From positions 124,001 through 188,000 of the forward strand of contig NZ_BMFR01000003.1 of NCBI RefSeq assembly GCF_014638995.1: DNA of 64,000 nt, in the 5' to 3' direction. This document shows positions 40,663-49,784 of the stretch, piece after piece; the first letter of the stretch is position 1, and each line of letters starts with the position of its first letter. A program made the position numbers and the translations under genes. The DNA is from Virgibacillus oceani. Its GTDB lineage: Bacteria > Bacillota > Bacilli > Bacillales > Amphibacillaceae. Below the pieces are notes generated by a model, which saw only the letters and a list, made by a program, of their open reading frames with translations, did no database searches and had not been told where the DNA came from.

Positions 40663-41382
40663 CTAAACCATTTTATTAAATTCTTTTTTTAAGCGCCTAA
40701 TAATTTTCTTTTCCAAACGTGAAATATACGATTGTGAAATTCCAAGCATATCAGCCACATCTTTTTGCGTTTTCTCTTCCTCACCAACTAAACCAAATCG
40801 CAATTCCATAATCTGCTTTTCCCGATCATTTAATGTTGACAGTGCATTTTTTAACAAATGTTTATCCACATTGCTTTCAAGGTTCTTTGTAATTACATCG
40901 TCATCTGTTCCCAGTACATCAGATAAAAGCAATTCGTTTCCATCCCAATCTATGTTTAACGGTTCATCAAATGAAATTTCCGATTTTAATTTATTATTTC
41001 TTCTAAGATACATTAATATCTCATTTTCAATACATCTTGATGCATATGTTGCAAGTTTAATTTTCTTTTCAGGATTAAACGTATTAACCGCCTTGATCAA
41101 TCCTATTGTTCCGATACTGATCAAATCCTCAATGTTAATCCCCGTATTTTCAAATTTACGTGCAATATAAACAACTAGACGAAGATTTCGCTCAATCAGC
41201 ATCGCCCGCGCACCTTTATCACCCTTTGGCAAGAGCTCAAGAAGTTCTTGCTCCTCTGTTTTGGATAATGGTGGTGGTAACGCTTCACTTCCCCCGATAT
41301 AATAAATTTCATCAGATTTAATTCCAAGCTTGATTAAAATATTATACCACCATAAACGCATCCGCAGTTTCCATTTTCTCAA
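40663..41382 (-). CDS. sigE: Sporulation sigma factor SigE (pro-form)
   Basis: Early mother-cell sigma factor, 239 residues. The N-terminal pro-sequence of about 27-30 residues with a basic, hydrophobic [13 protein letters not shown] stretch holds it at the membrane until SpoIIGA cleaves near [13 protein letters not shown]. Regions 2 ([17 protein letters not shown]) and 4 ([17 protein letters not shown]) are intact. Its protease gene lies just upstream, the conserved spoIIG pair. Confidence 0.97.
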   Translation of the reverse strand: MRKWKLRMRLWWYNILIKLGIKSDEIYYIGGSEALPPPLSKTEEQELLELLPKGDKGARAMLIERNLRLVVYIARKFENTGINIEDLISIGTIGLIKAVNTFNPEKKIKLATYASRCIENEILMYLRRNNKLKSEISFDEPLNIDWDGNELLLSDVLGTDDDVITKNLESNVDKHLLKNALSTLNDREKQIMELRFGLVGEEEKTQKDVADMLGISQSYISRLEKKIIRRLKKEFNKMV

Positions 41383-41398
41383 ATTTTATCTCTCCCTT

Positions 41399-42322
41399 TT
41401 ATGCTGTTTCAACAGCTGCTAATTTTATGATTTGTGGATGAAGTAAACAATGATAACGCCGATCATTCGTTAAATCCGCGAATTGAATTCCAATCAAAAT
41501 TTTTCGTGTAACTATTTTTTTTGAATCGTAATAGATAATTAAATTGTCAGGCTTAATCGCCAGCATAAATGTTCGTCTGCCCTCTACACCTTGGTATGGG
41601 ACAATCTGAATTCGTTTCTCCCAATCGCCGGGAATTTTTTCAAAGTCCAATTCTTCATGTGCAGTTTTTAACCGACCCCATTCATCTTCAGAGAACCATT
41701 TTTTTAAAAACTGTTCATCACAAATGATTACCGGTTTCTTTGTCAATGGATCGACTAATTGGTTCCCACTGTCAATATATCCAGTAGTAGAATTGGTTTG
41801 GTGATTGATTTGAATCGTCACAGGATAAAGCTGATCATAACGAATTTTTTCTGTGGCATGCTTGTCCATACGAATCTTCGTAAACCACCAAACTACTGGA
41901 AATCCGATAACAACAAATAGCCAGCTGACTGGATCGCCGTAGCCTGCGTTATACGTGAGTATACCTGATGCTGAAAAGCCAATCGGATTTTGAAACAAAA
42001 AATGTAAGCCTACTAATCCACCCCCAATAGCAAAAGTAGTGAAATAAAATAACAAAAGCATTTTTAACGACTGATAAAAAGAATAAAACTTAAAACTGCA
42101 TAAAATAATAATTATCGAATAAAGTAATTTTCCGATAACTGTGGTAAAAAATGATTCTGGAAAATAGAGTGTTAAAGGTATGAGCAAGGAAGCGATAAAT
42201 GCTCCAAACATTATTCTAATTTTACTCGTACTGTCTTTTGCCAAGATTTGCGCTAGCATGAGAAGCATCATATCCAATAGGAAATTCAATACCCAAACAG
42301 CATCGAGATAAATAGTCACCAT
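41399..42322 (-). CDS. spoIIGA: Sporulation sigma-E processing peptidase SpoIIGA
   Basis: Membrane aspartic protease, 307 residues, which cuts pro-SigE after a signal from the forespore. The N-terminal half has about five hydrophobic helices. The C-terminal cytoplasmic half holds Asp184 in GYIDSGNQLVDP, the retroviral-like active site. It is 16 bases ahead of sigE in one operon. Confidence 0.96.
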   Translation of the reverse strand: MVTIYLDAVWVLNFLLDMMLLMLAQILAKDSTSKIRIMFGAFIASLLIPLTLYFPESFFTTVIGKLLYSIIIILCSFKFYSFYQSLKMLLLFYFTTFAIGGGLVGLHFLFQNPIGFSASGILTYNAGYGDPVSWLFVVIGFPVVWWFTKIRMDKHATEKIRYDQLYPVTIQINHQTNSTTGYIDSGNQLVDPLTKKPVIICDEQFLKKWFSEDEWGRLKTAHEELDFEKIPGDWEKRIQIVPYQGVEGRRTFMLAIKPDNLIIYYDSKKIVTRKILIGIQFADLTNDRRYHCLLHPQIIKLAAVETA

Positions 42323-42398
42323 ACTCTTCCTTTCCTCATAACCACCCAGGAACCTATTAACTATGTAGACATTCAGAAAGATTACCTGAGTTAAAGAA

Positions 42399-42431
42399 AG
42401 TATACCGAACTAAATAGGCAAAGTCTGTCAC
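42399..42431 (-). promoter_or_regulatory. Putative spoIIG promoter with a long spacer
   Basis: GTGACA (42431-42426) and TATACT (42404-42399) are 21 bp apart on the minus strand. B. subtilis spoIIG is known for a similarly long spacer that needs Spo0A to work. A TTTGTCGGA stretch further upstream (plus 42477-42485) resembles a Spo0A box. Confidence 0.45.
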
Positions 42432-42593
42432 TTCTTGTCTGCATAAAAATGCTAATTTTAACAAGTTTTTAGGGAGTTTGTCGGAGAGTCAAATACGAGG
42501 AAGACTTGTTCTTGTGTTATAGGAAACCTGGGTGCAATGTTTTAGCGCCAGAGCTGAAAATAGCATACAGTTACAATCAATACAGAGAAATTC

Positions 42594-42635
42594 ACAAAAA
42601 AAGGGTCAAACCGATTAAATCTATCAGTTTGACCC
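42594..42635 (-). terminator. Terminator of ftsZ
   Basis: GGGTCAAAC (42603-42611) pairs with GTTTGACCC (42627-42635); the minus strand follows with seven T. It separates the fts run from spoIIG. The remaining 42323-42593 gap holds only the spoIIG promoter region. Confidence 0.88.
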
Positions 42636-42650
42636 ATTTCATCTATAATC

Positions 42651-43787
42651 CTATCTGTTGCGATTACGGTTACGTAAAAATGTTGGTATATCCAGAGTAT
42701 CGTCTTCCTGTTTAGAACGCTGCTGCTGTTGCTGATTCATGGTATCCCTTTGAACATCATCATTCATTGTTGTCGCAGCGTGTTGTTTATGATTGATGAT
42801 TGGACGTTGTTTCGGCTGATTATCAACCTTTTGATTTTCATCAAACCCAGTAGCAATTACGGTTACAATAATCTCATCTTTTAAGTTCTCATTAATGACG
42901 GAACCAAAGATAACATTTACTTCATTATCAGCAGCTGATGTTACCAGATCCGCAGCTTCCTGAACTTCATATAGGCTCAAGTTAGTTCCGCCAGTGATAT
43001 TCATAAGAATCCCATGCGCACCATCTATTGACGTTTCTAATAATGGTGATGAAATTGCTTTTTTAGCAGCTTCTGTTGCACGATTTTCTCCTGTAGCAAC
43101 ACCTATTCCCATTAATGCGGAACCTTTGTCAAACATAATTGTTTTAACGTCTGCAAAGTCAACGTTAATTAAACCCGGTTTGGCGATTAAATCCGAGATA
43201 CCTTGTACACCTTGACGTAAAACATTATCTGCTTCACGGAATGCTTCAAGCATTGGGGTATTTTTGTCAACAATTTCTAATAAACGATCGTTTGGAATAA
43301 CAATCAATGTATCAACACTGTTTTTTAATGCTTCGATACCAGAAATTGCTTGAGTAGACCTTCTTCTTCCTTCAAAAGAAAATGGACGTGTAACGACACC
43401 GACTGTTAATGCTCCGAGATCTTTCGCAATTTGTGCAATAATTGGAGCAGCACCAGTACCGGTTCCTCCACCCATTCCAGCTGTTACAAATATCATGTCA
43501 GCACCTTGAAGTACTTCTTCAAGCTGCTCTTTGCTTTCTTCAGCAGCTTTTTTGCCTACCTCGGGATTAGCACCAGCGCCTAATCCGCGGGTAAGTTTAC
43601 CGCCAATTTGCACTTTCACTTCTGCTTTAGATAGATTCAAAGCTTGTGCATCTGTGTTGACAGCGATGAATTCTACACCTTCAACACCATGTTCAATCAT
43701 GCGATTAACGGCATTATTTCCGCCGCCACCGACACCGATCACTTTTATTGTTGCAAGCTGGTCCATATTTGTATCAAACTCTAACAT
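42651..43787 (-). CDS. ftsZ: Cell division GTPase FtsZ
   Basis: Tubulin-like protein forming the Z-ring. It has 378 residues: N-terminal [13 protein letters not shown], the GTP signature GGGTGTG at 106-112, the T7 region with [11 protein letters not shown], a variable linker rich in Gln from about 330, and the C-terminal peptide [13 protein letters not shown] that binds FtsA, SepF and EzrA. It lies about 110 bases after ftsA. Confidence 0.98.
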   Translation of the reverse strand: MLEFDTNMDQLATIKVIGVGGGGNNAVNRMIEHGVEGVEFIAVNTDAQALNLSKAEVKVQIGGKLTRGLGAGANPEVGKKAAEESKEQLEEVLQGADMIFVTAGMGGGTGTGAAPIIAQIAKDLGALTVGVVTRPFSFEGRRRSTQAISGIEALKNSVDTLIVIPNDRLLEIVDKNTPMLEAFREADNVLRQGVQGISDLIAKPGLINVDFADVKTIMFDKGSALMGIGVATGENRATEAAKKAISSPLLETSIDGAHGILMNITGGTNLSLYEVQEAADLVTSAADNEVNVIFGSVINENLKDEIIVTVIATGFDENQKVDNQPKQRPIINHKQHAATTMNDDVQRDTMNQQQQQRSKQEDDTLDIPTFLRNRNRNR

Positions 43788-43898
43788 AAATCGTTCCTCC
43801 TAATTTGTGCAAAGTTACAAGTTTACTAGAAGTTAAGTAATATCATATCACAATATGTACAAGCCTCTCACTCGTGTTTATGTGATAGGGAACGCTGT

Positions 43899-45185
43899 CT
43901 AATCAAAAAAATACTTAAACAAATTAGCTATTCCGGATTCCTTTTTCTTCTTTTCAGTATGTTCTTCTGGTTGTGGTTGTTTCTTGGTTCGTTTTGGTTT
44001 TGGCTGCTCATACGAATTTACAATCACAGATGGAAGTAATTCTTTTCCTTGTATTTTCGCATTTCGATAGGCAAATTGCAAGATTCCAACCCCCGCAGTG
44101 AATTGCGGTTCTCTTACACCTATGTAATCCGGTATTGCCATTCTAACATTTGACTGGAATAAATCCTGCGCTAATTCCAATACACCAGGCATTTTCATTG
44201 TACCACCTGTTAGAACATAGCCGCCTGGTAATTCGTGGTACCCCATTCTTCTAATTTCCCGTTCTGCAAATGCATATATTTCTTCCAGTCTTGCTTCAAT
44301 CATATCGGCAATCTGCAATTGATTATAGGTTTGCGAGGTATTACTGCCGATAATCGATGCTTCAAATGTTTCATCCTCTCTGGCATCATCGAAGAAAGCA
44401 TGGCCATGATTGGTCTTAATATCTTCTGCTTCTTCTGTCGATGTCCTTAGTCCGATAGATAAATCCTTTGTAATATTGTCCCCGCCTAGCGGAACAACAC
44501 TTGTAGATACCAGGTGATCATTTTCAAAAAGTGATACAGTTGAACATCCGCCACCGACATCGATTAATGCAACGCCAAGATTTTTCTCATCTTTAGACAA
44601 TGCGATAGATCCTGCCGCAAGTGGCTGCAGGCAAATATCTGAAATTTGTAACCCTGCACGTTCAACACATTTTAAAATGTTATGTAATGCAGTTCTTGAA
44701 CAAGTGATAATTGTCCCTTCCATTTCTAAACGGACACCTATCATACCTCTTGGATCGTTAATTTCATCCAATCCGTCAACAATAAATTGCTTTGGTATGA
44801 CATCAATGATTTCCCGTTCAGGCGGAATTGATATAACTTTAGCAGCATCAATTACTCTTGTTATATCTTCGTCGCCAATTTCTCTATTCTCACTTTGTAC
44901 CGCTACAACCCCGTGACAGGTTTGCAATTGTACATGATTGCCATTAATACCTACGACAACACTATCAATTTGCATCCCTACCATTCTTTCAGCTTGTTCA
45001 ATTGCATTTTTTATTGAGTGTACGGTTTGATCTATATCAACAATAGCACCTTTTTTCATGCCATTTGATTTCGCGCTACCAACACCAATAATGTTCAGTG
45101 AATCATTCAATACTTCTCCAATAATAACTTTTATTTTTGATGTACCTATGTCTAGACTTACTAGTATTTCACTGTTGTTGTTCAA
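43899..45185 (-). CDS. ftsA: Cell division actin-like protein FtsA
   Basis: Tethers FtsZ to the membrane. It has 428 residues of actin fold with the SHS2 (1C) insertion; LVSLDIGTSKIKVIIGE is the first phosphate loop and LIDVGGGCSTVSLF the second. The last residues GIANLFKYFFD form the amphipathic membrane helix after a basic, Lys-rich linker. Confidence 0.97.
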   Translation of the reverse strand: MNNNSEILVSLDIGTSKIKVIIGEVLNDSLNIIGVGSAKSNGMKKGAIVDIDQTVHSIKNAIEQAERMVGMQIDSVVVGINGNHVQLQTCHGVVAVQSENREIGDEDITRVIDAAKVISIPPEREIIDVIPKQFIVDGLDEINDPRGMIGVRLEMEGTIITCSRTALHNILKCVERAGLQISDICLQPLAAGSIALSKDEKNLGVALIDVGGGCSTVSLFENDHLVSTSVVPLGGDNITKDLSIGLRTSTEEAEDIKTNHGHAFFDDAREDETFEASIIGSNTSQTYNQLQIADMIEARLEEIYAFAEREIRRMGYHELPGGYVLTGGTMKMPGVLELAQDLFQSNVRMAIPDYIGVREPQFTAGVGILQFAYRNAKIQGKELLPSVIVNSYEQPKPKRTKKQPQPEEHTEKKKKESGIANLFKYFFD

Positions 45186-45353
45186 AGAAAGGCACCTCCA
45201 GTTTCAGACGAATCCGATAATTTTCAGAATATATAATCAGATCGTTTTACGTCTACTTATCTATTATAGTATTATAATTAATAATTCTATAGGAATAAAC
45301 AGAAAAAGAAAATATATTATTGAAATAATTCAACAAAAAATGGTTAATTCCTT

Positions 45354-45722
45354 TTATTTTTCCTCTGTTTTTTTCCTTTTCTTCATAAAATAGCGTTTTT
45401 CTATTAAATATCTTCGTATTAGCGCTATATTTTGGAATAATCGAACGCCGAATGCGAATACAGCTGCCAGGTATAAATCAACACCCAATTGTACACCTAT
45501 GAATGCTAAAAATGCTGCCAAAGAAACATTAAAGAAAAATCCGCTTATAAATACCTTGTCATCAAATTTCCCCTCTAAGTGTGCACGGATTCCGCCAAGT
45601 AATGTATCAAATGCTGCTAGGACAGCTATCGAAAGGTAATCCGTGTATTCTTCTGGAATTCTGATATCTGTCAATAATCCCAACACGATACCAAATAGTA
45701 AAAAAACAAAAGGTAGCCACAT
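45354..45722 (-). CDS. sbp: Small basic membrane protein Sbp (DUF1290)
   Basis: 122 residues with about three membrane helices and a strongly basic C-terminal tail (RYLIEKRYFMKKRKKTEEK). It is always found between ylxX and ftsA in Bacillaceae. The function is not known. It starts 2 bases after the ylxX stop. Confidence 0.92.
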   Translation of the reverse strand: MWLPFVFLLFGIVLGLLTDIRIPEEYTDYLSIAVLAAFDTLLGGIRAHLEGKFDDKVFISGFFFNVSLAAFLAFIGVQLGVDLYLAAVFAFGVRLFQNIALIRRYLIEKRYFMKKRKKTEEK

Positions 45723-45724
45723 TT

Positions 45725-46453
45725 TTATTCTCCGTTCGCATCCTCAGCCTCTAGCAGGTGAATAGATTCTAAATGAATGTCTTGGTCATACTTAGGTAAT
45801 ACGATAGTGTCTTTGGCTTTGCCCAGCAAATTAATATTTTCAATAGCAAAATAATCACGTATGGAACTATATTCCACGTAGCTTAGAAGTTTTTTTGGGT
45901 CTTCCGCCAACACTTTTATTTCAAAAGGAAGCGGTGGTAATGGATGGTTATTCACATAAATATTTCCATTTACATTTCGTATCGGCGTAATACTGATTAC
46001 CCGTTCATCTGCTATTGAAATATCTGTTGCACCATACTTATTTAATTCATTAATTAACCGGGATAATAATTCTTGTGTCAATACAGGATAAACCTGCACA
46101 TCAACATCTTTCATGCTTTCCTGGAATAATGGTTCAACCTTGAAAACCACACCTTTTCCTTTTTTTTCGGTTAAACCAGCCTCTTCCTTTAATTGCTGTA
46201 CAGAATTTTTTAACGTTTTCGTCGTTTGAGTAATCGAGTCATATTGGTATTGATTAATAATTTTTTCAGCTTGTTGAATATTGGCATACAGTTCCTGTTG
46301 TGTTTTCTGCTGTTTTTGTATGTCTGCCCGAAGTTCCCATGTGTCCCTTGTATCCCGTTCCTTTGGTTTCTGAAAGGATTGAAATTGCACGGCAATCATA
46401 AAACCCGCAAGAAGAAATACGAGCAATACGATCAGATTATATTTTGATTTCAT
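45725..46453 (-). CDS. ylxX: DUF881 protein YlxX
   Basis: 242 residues: one N-terminal membrane helix, a coiled-coil stretch (about 45-90) and the extracytoplasmic DUF881 domain with LSRLINELNKYGATDISIADERVISITPIRNVNG. The start at 46453 is chosen because GGTGATT lies just upstream and the family begins at MKSKYN; an earlier in-frame start is unlikely. It is one of two tandem DUF881 proteins here. Its role in division is unknown. Confidence 0.88.
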   Translation of the reverse strand: MKSKYNLIVLLVFLLAGFMIAVQFQSFQKPKERDTRDTWELRADIQKQQKTQQELYANIQQAEKIINQYQYDSITQTTKTLKNSVQQLKEEAGLTEKKGKGVVFKVEPLFQESMKDVDVQVYPVLTQELLSRLINELNKYGATDISIADERVISITPIRNVNGNIYVNNHPLPPLPFEIKVLAEDPKKLLSYVEYSSIRDYFAIENINLLGKAKDTIVLPKYDQDIHLESIHLLEAEDANGE

Positions 46454-46457
46454 GTAA

Positions 46458-47159
46458 TCACCGTTCCCCCGCAATGTTAGCATCCATTTCCAGATCATTG
46501 ACCTTTTTAATATTCACTTCGATATTTTCACTTTCCAGCTGATCCTTAACACCATTTGTCAAGGTTATACTTGGAAATAACACCTCAGGATCTCCGATTG
46601 CACTAATAATAAAAGGAGCAGGATATTCCACCCCATCAACAGATATTACTGGTCCGATACAAGCTATAAAAGAATCCTCCATTATACGTTGTCCATTTAT
46701 TGCGACTGCTTTTGCACCGGCACTAAACAATTCGTTAACAACTTTGTGTATGTGACTTTCGTGCACAATATAATTATTAGCATTTTCCTCATTTGGAATA
46801 TAATTGGCATCGTTTAAGGCAACTTGAACACCATCACCAGCCACAGCCAATTTTCCGGTTAATAGTTGCAGCTGCTTTTTTTGATCAACATATTGACCAA
46901 CCAATTCTTCTTTACTTGAGAGCTCTGCTTCCAGGTCCTGTATCTTTTGCATTTTCGCATCTAATTCTTCTCGTAATTCTTTATTCTTATCAACTAAGTC
47001 GATTGCCTGTTTTCGATATTCATAGTTCTTTTCCCATTTTTGTTCAGATAATTGAACTACTTTCGGATCGTCTTTTGCTTGTTGATAACTGTAGGCAACT
47101 AAAAACCCGGAAACGAGTAGAATTAGTGAAATAACCACGTGTCTACCCTTCAGTTTCAT
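46458..47159 (-). CDS. ylxW: DUF881 protein YlxW
   Basis: 233 residues with the same plan as its neighbour: single N-terminal helix, coiled coil (about 45-95), then DUF881 (VNELFSAGAKAVAINGQRIMEDSFIACIGPVISVDGV). It overlaps divIB by 17 bases. The tandem ylxW-ylxX pair before sbp is conserved in Bacillus and relatives. Confidence 0.9.
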   Translation of the reverse strand: MKLKGRHVVISLILLVSGFLVAYSYQQAKDDPKVVQLSEQKWEKNYEYRKQAIDLVDKNKELREELDAKMQKIQDLEAELSSKEELVGQYVDQKKQLQLLTGKLAVAGDGVQVALNDANYIPNEENANNYIVHESHIHKVVNELFSAGAKAVAINGQRIMEDSFIACIGPVISVDGVEYPAPFIISAIGDPEVLFPSITLTNGVKDQLESENIEVNIKKVNDLEMDANIAGER

Positions 47160-47934
47160 CCTCTATCTCCTCTTCTGCCGATTCCTTTTTATCAAATGAT
47201 TCAAAATAAGCACCTACCCCAATATGGATTATCCCTTTACTTTCCGGTTTTAATTGAGCGACGATAGATGGATAAACCTCCATTTTTTCTGCAAATTCCC
47301 GAATAGTACCGTCAACAATGTATCCATCATTCATGTATAATACAATTTTTTTCTTATTTTCATCCGAGGGTACCCAATGAATCTCTGAAATAATATTTAA
47401 TATACTACTCGGTAATTTCTTTAATTCGTCTGTCATTGACTGCAATACTTGTTTATCTGTAAAGTTTAATAATAGAGGCGCATCACCGTTTACCGTTTTT
47501 TGTTCAAGTGAATCCAGCAGCTGGCCATTGCCTAATATAGGGTAATATTGATTATCCTTATTGATGTAACCAACTTTCTTATATTCTTTTATATTAATCT
47601 TAACTGTCCAGGGAAGCTTTTTGTCTATGCTGACTGATTTTATTACAGGATTTTTACTAATAGCTTGTTTGATTTCTTTCTCATTTATTGTCCAGATGTT
47701 TGTGTCATTCATTAGATTACTTTGTTCGATTATCTCAGTATCATGTACAAATGTATTACCATTTACTTGGACCGTTTTTACATGACTTAATGGAGATTGT
47801 AAATAAACAATGACAGCTATCAACAGGAAAAAAATAGAAAGATAAAAAATTAAGCGTCTATTTGCCTTTTTCTTACGGGCTTGTTTCAATTTTGGAATAC
47901 GGTCTTCAATCGAAACAATGTTTTTTTTGCTCAT
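47143..47934 (-). CDS. divIB: Cell division protein DivIB (FtsQ)
   Basis: Bitopic division protein that joins DivIC and FtsL. It has 263 residues: a basic cytoplasmic N terminus, one membrane helix (LIFYLSIFFLLIAVIVYL), a POTRA domain beginning at VKTVQVNGNTFVHDTEI, and a beta domain with an acidic tail EESAEEEIEDETEG. In B. subtilis murB precedes it; here a 602-bp gap does. Confidence 0.95.
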   Translation of the reverse strand: MSKKNIVSIEDRIPKLKQARKKKANRRLIFYLSIFFLLIAVIVYLQSPLSHVKTVQVNGNTFVHDTEIIEQSNLMNDTNIWTINEKEIKQAISKNPVIKSVSIDKKLPWTVKINIKEYKKVGYINKDNQYYPILGNGQLLDSLEQKTVNGDAPLLLNFTDKQVLQSMTDELKKLPSSILNIISEIHWVPSDENKKKIVLYMNDGYIVDGTIREFAEKMEVYPSIVAQLKPESKGIIHIGVGAYFESFDKKESAEEEIEDETEG

Positions 47935-47968
47935 TCCTATTTCTTCCTTTATCTAAAATTTAACAAAT

Positions 47969-47998
47969 GAAACGGCACTTTAATAAGTGTGCCGTTTC
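47969..47998 (-). terminator. Hairpin upstream of divIB
   Basis: AAACGGCAC (47970-47978) pairs with GTGCCGTTT (47989-47997); ATTTGTTAAATTTT follows on the minus strand. It may end transcripts coming from spoVE, or act in the divIB leader if the promoter at 48013 is used. Confidence 0.6.
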
Positions 47999-48012
47999 GC
48001 AATGTTACTTGA

Positions 48013-48021
48013 ATTATATCA
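48013..48021 (-). promoter_or_regulatory. Possible extended -10 promoter for divIB
   Basis: The minus strand reads TGATATAAT, matching TGNTATAAT. There is no clear -35. If active, divIB to ftsZ would have a promoter independent of the upstream cluster. Confidence 0.45.
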
Positions 48022-48152
48022 TAACTTGTCCAGAAGCATGTAGTACATATTACCTAGTTTTTTCTATTTCAAAAATTACAGATTATGTAATTATATTTAG
48101 AATACACGTTTAATAAAAATTTAGTACACTATTATTACGTAGTTTTGGTAAC
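48022..48152. other. Gene-free stretch beside the MITE-like repeat
   Basis: AT-rich, without a reading frame that has a Shine-Dalgarno or recognisable product. With 48153-48536 it forms the gap where murG and murB would be expected. I see no murG or murB remnant. Confidence 0.6.
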
Positions 48153-48479
48153 TGTGACGTAAATACTTGTGGTGATTTCGCTTCATTTTGGATGCTCTTT
48201 GGTACCACAGCCTGCTAGTAAGTGTATTTATAACGTAATCATGATTTCTTAAAGATATTATAGATACGTTATATTTAATAATTACAATCTATGTAAGTAC
48301 CGATATATATTAATTCCACTGCACTAGTCCGGGTGAGTGGAGGGCGGTGACTCCTGCTCAGAAAAGCACGAGTCCGAAGACACCAAAGAGTGGGTTTCTC
48401 GAGGAGACTGAGGCCGTGCCCTAAGGTGCGCATCCGTCCGGAGCGATCCCGGACGGCGAACCGAGAATATTACTTCGCA
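48153..48479. repeat. Long copy of the MITE-like element
   Basis: About 327 bp from TGTGACGTAA to TTACTTCGCA. The first 57 bases match the copy at 35192-35316 (other strand) at roughly 85 percent by eye, including ACTTGTGGTGATTT against GCTTGTGGTGATTT, and the last 50 contain the shared GATCCCGGACGGCGA. The middle has extra GC-rich, partly self-complementary sequence missing in the other copy. Confidence 0.72.
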
Positions 48480-48536
48480 TTTTACGTCCAATGTGTAATA
48501 AAAACGTATCATTAACCAGTCTTGTAATTTGACATT

Positions 48537-49649
48537 CTATATCGAGGAATATCTGCTTACATTTAATAAAATACCTACTGAACAGAGGGTTAATGTCAGC
48601 GACGATCCTCCATAGCTTAGAAAAGGCAACGTTATACCGGTTACTGGAATCAGCCCAATTACAACACTTATATTTATCATAACCTGTATGGTTAACATCG
48701 ACACAATTCCTAAAGCAAGAAAACGTCCAAATTGATCTGGTGCACCGAGTGATATCTTTATCCCTCTCCAAAATAGAAGTGCAAACAAAACTAGCACAAA
48801 GGTTCCACCGATAAAACCCAGCTCCTCACCTATTATGGCAAAGATAAAATCGGTTTGCGGTTCAGGTAAATAAAAATATTTTTGTAAGCTTTCTCCAAGA
48901 CCAAGTCCCATCAAGCCACCCGGTCCAATCGCATAAAGAGATTGAATGATTTGAAAACCATCACCTAGTGGGTCCTGCCATGGATTTAAAAATGCTGTAA
49001 TCCTGGCAATCCGATACGGTGCTGAAATAATTAGAAATAAAAATCCAACCAAACCAAGGAATGCTAGTCCAAAAAAATGGGAAAGCCTTGCACCGGCAGT
49101 ATAAATCAATGCCATACAGGTTAAAACCAGCACTACACCAGTACCTAAATCTGGCTGAAGCATAATCAAGCCAAACGCTGTAAAAACCAGTAATAACGAG
49201 GGAATAAAACCTTTCCGTAAAGAAGTGATATATTTTTGATTACTCGCTAAATATACAGATAAAAAGATGATCAATCCAAGCTTCATAAATTCAGAAGGCT
49301 GAATACTGAATGCTCCAACACCTATCCAGCTTTGCGCACCGCCACGCGTCATCCCAACACCTGGAATTAACACAAGCAACAACAATACAAAACAACTTAG
49401 TAAGATAATTTTCGCATACTTCTTCCACGTTCCATAGGGAATCATCATGATAAAAAACATTGCCGCAACACCAGCACCCGTAAACAGGAGCTGCCGCTTT
49501 AAATAATAATACATATCATCATACTTATAATCCGCCCAGACATAGGATGAACTATAAACCATAACGACACCAACTACGATTAAAGAAAGAACTACTACAA
49601 GCAATGTATAGTCAGGCGCATTTTGATGCTTAAACAGATTCCGAAACAA
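48537..49649 (-). CDS. spoVE: SEDS-family protein SpoVE (FtsW-like)
   Basis: Polytopic peptidoglycan glycosyltransferase for spore cortex, working with SpoVD. It has 370 residues from a TTG at 49649 and about ten membrane helices. It follows B. subtilis SpoVE closely, with QSWIGVGAFSIQPSEFMKL, QPDLGTG, EPQTDFIFAIIGEELGFIGG and PVTGITLPFLSYGGSS, so I prefer spoVE to ftsW. The TTG has GGGGTG six bases ahead; the longer reading to 49730 adds 27 unconserved residues. In B. subtilis murG and murB follow; here they do not. Confidence 0.9.
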   Translation of the reverse strand: MFRNLFKHQNAPDYTLLVVVLSLIVVGVVMVYSSSYVWADYKYDDMYYYLKRQLLFTGAGVAAMFFIMMIPYGTWKKYAKIILLSCFVLLLLVLIPGVGMTRGGAQSWIGVGAFSIQPSEFMKLGLIIFLSVYLASNQKYITSLRKGFIPSLLLVFTAFGLIMLQPDLGTGVVLVLTCMALIYTAGARLSHFFGLAFLGLVGFLFLIISAPYRIARITAFLNPWQDPLGDGFQIIQSLYAIGPGGLMGLGLGESLQKYFYLPEPQTDFIFAIIGEELGFIGGTFVLVLFALLFWRGIKISLGAPDQFGRFLALGIVSMLTIQVMINISVVIGLIPVTGITLPFLSYGGSSLTLTLCSVGILLNVSRYSSI

Positions 49650-49784
49650 AAGAAACACCCCAATCCATAATTGAATAGGGGCGTTATCACTATTATTTTG
49701 TTCACAGGTTAAAGAAATTAATCCAAGCAATGGTCACCATTCCGTTCTTTGGCTCCTTACACCTGGTATTTATAAGACAAGCCC

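Noticed and set aside
42506..42715. 69-residue plus-strand frame next to the ftsZ terminator
   Set aside because: It crosses the ftsZ terminator and the ftsZ 3' end; no support.
48324..48512. 62-residue minus-strand reading frame containing RRPGSLRTDAHL
   Set aside because: It lies inside the MITE-like element; similarity to the frame at 35159 comes from the repeat, with no ribosome-binding site.
48421..48771. 116-residue minus-strand frame overlapping the end of spoVE
   Set aside because: It is out of frame with a conserved SEDS gene and partly inside the repeat.
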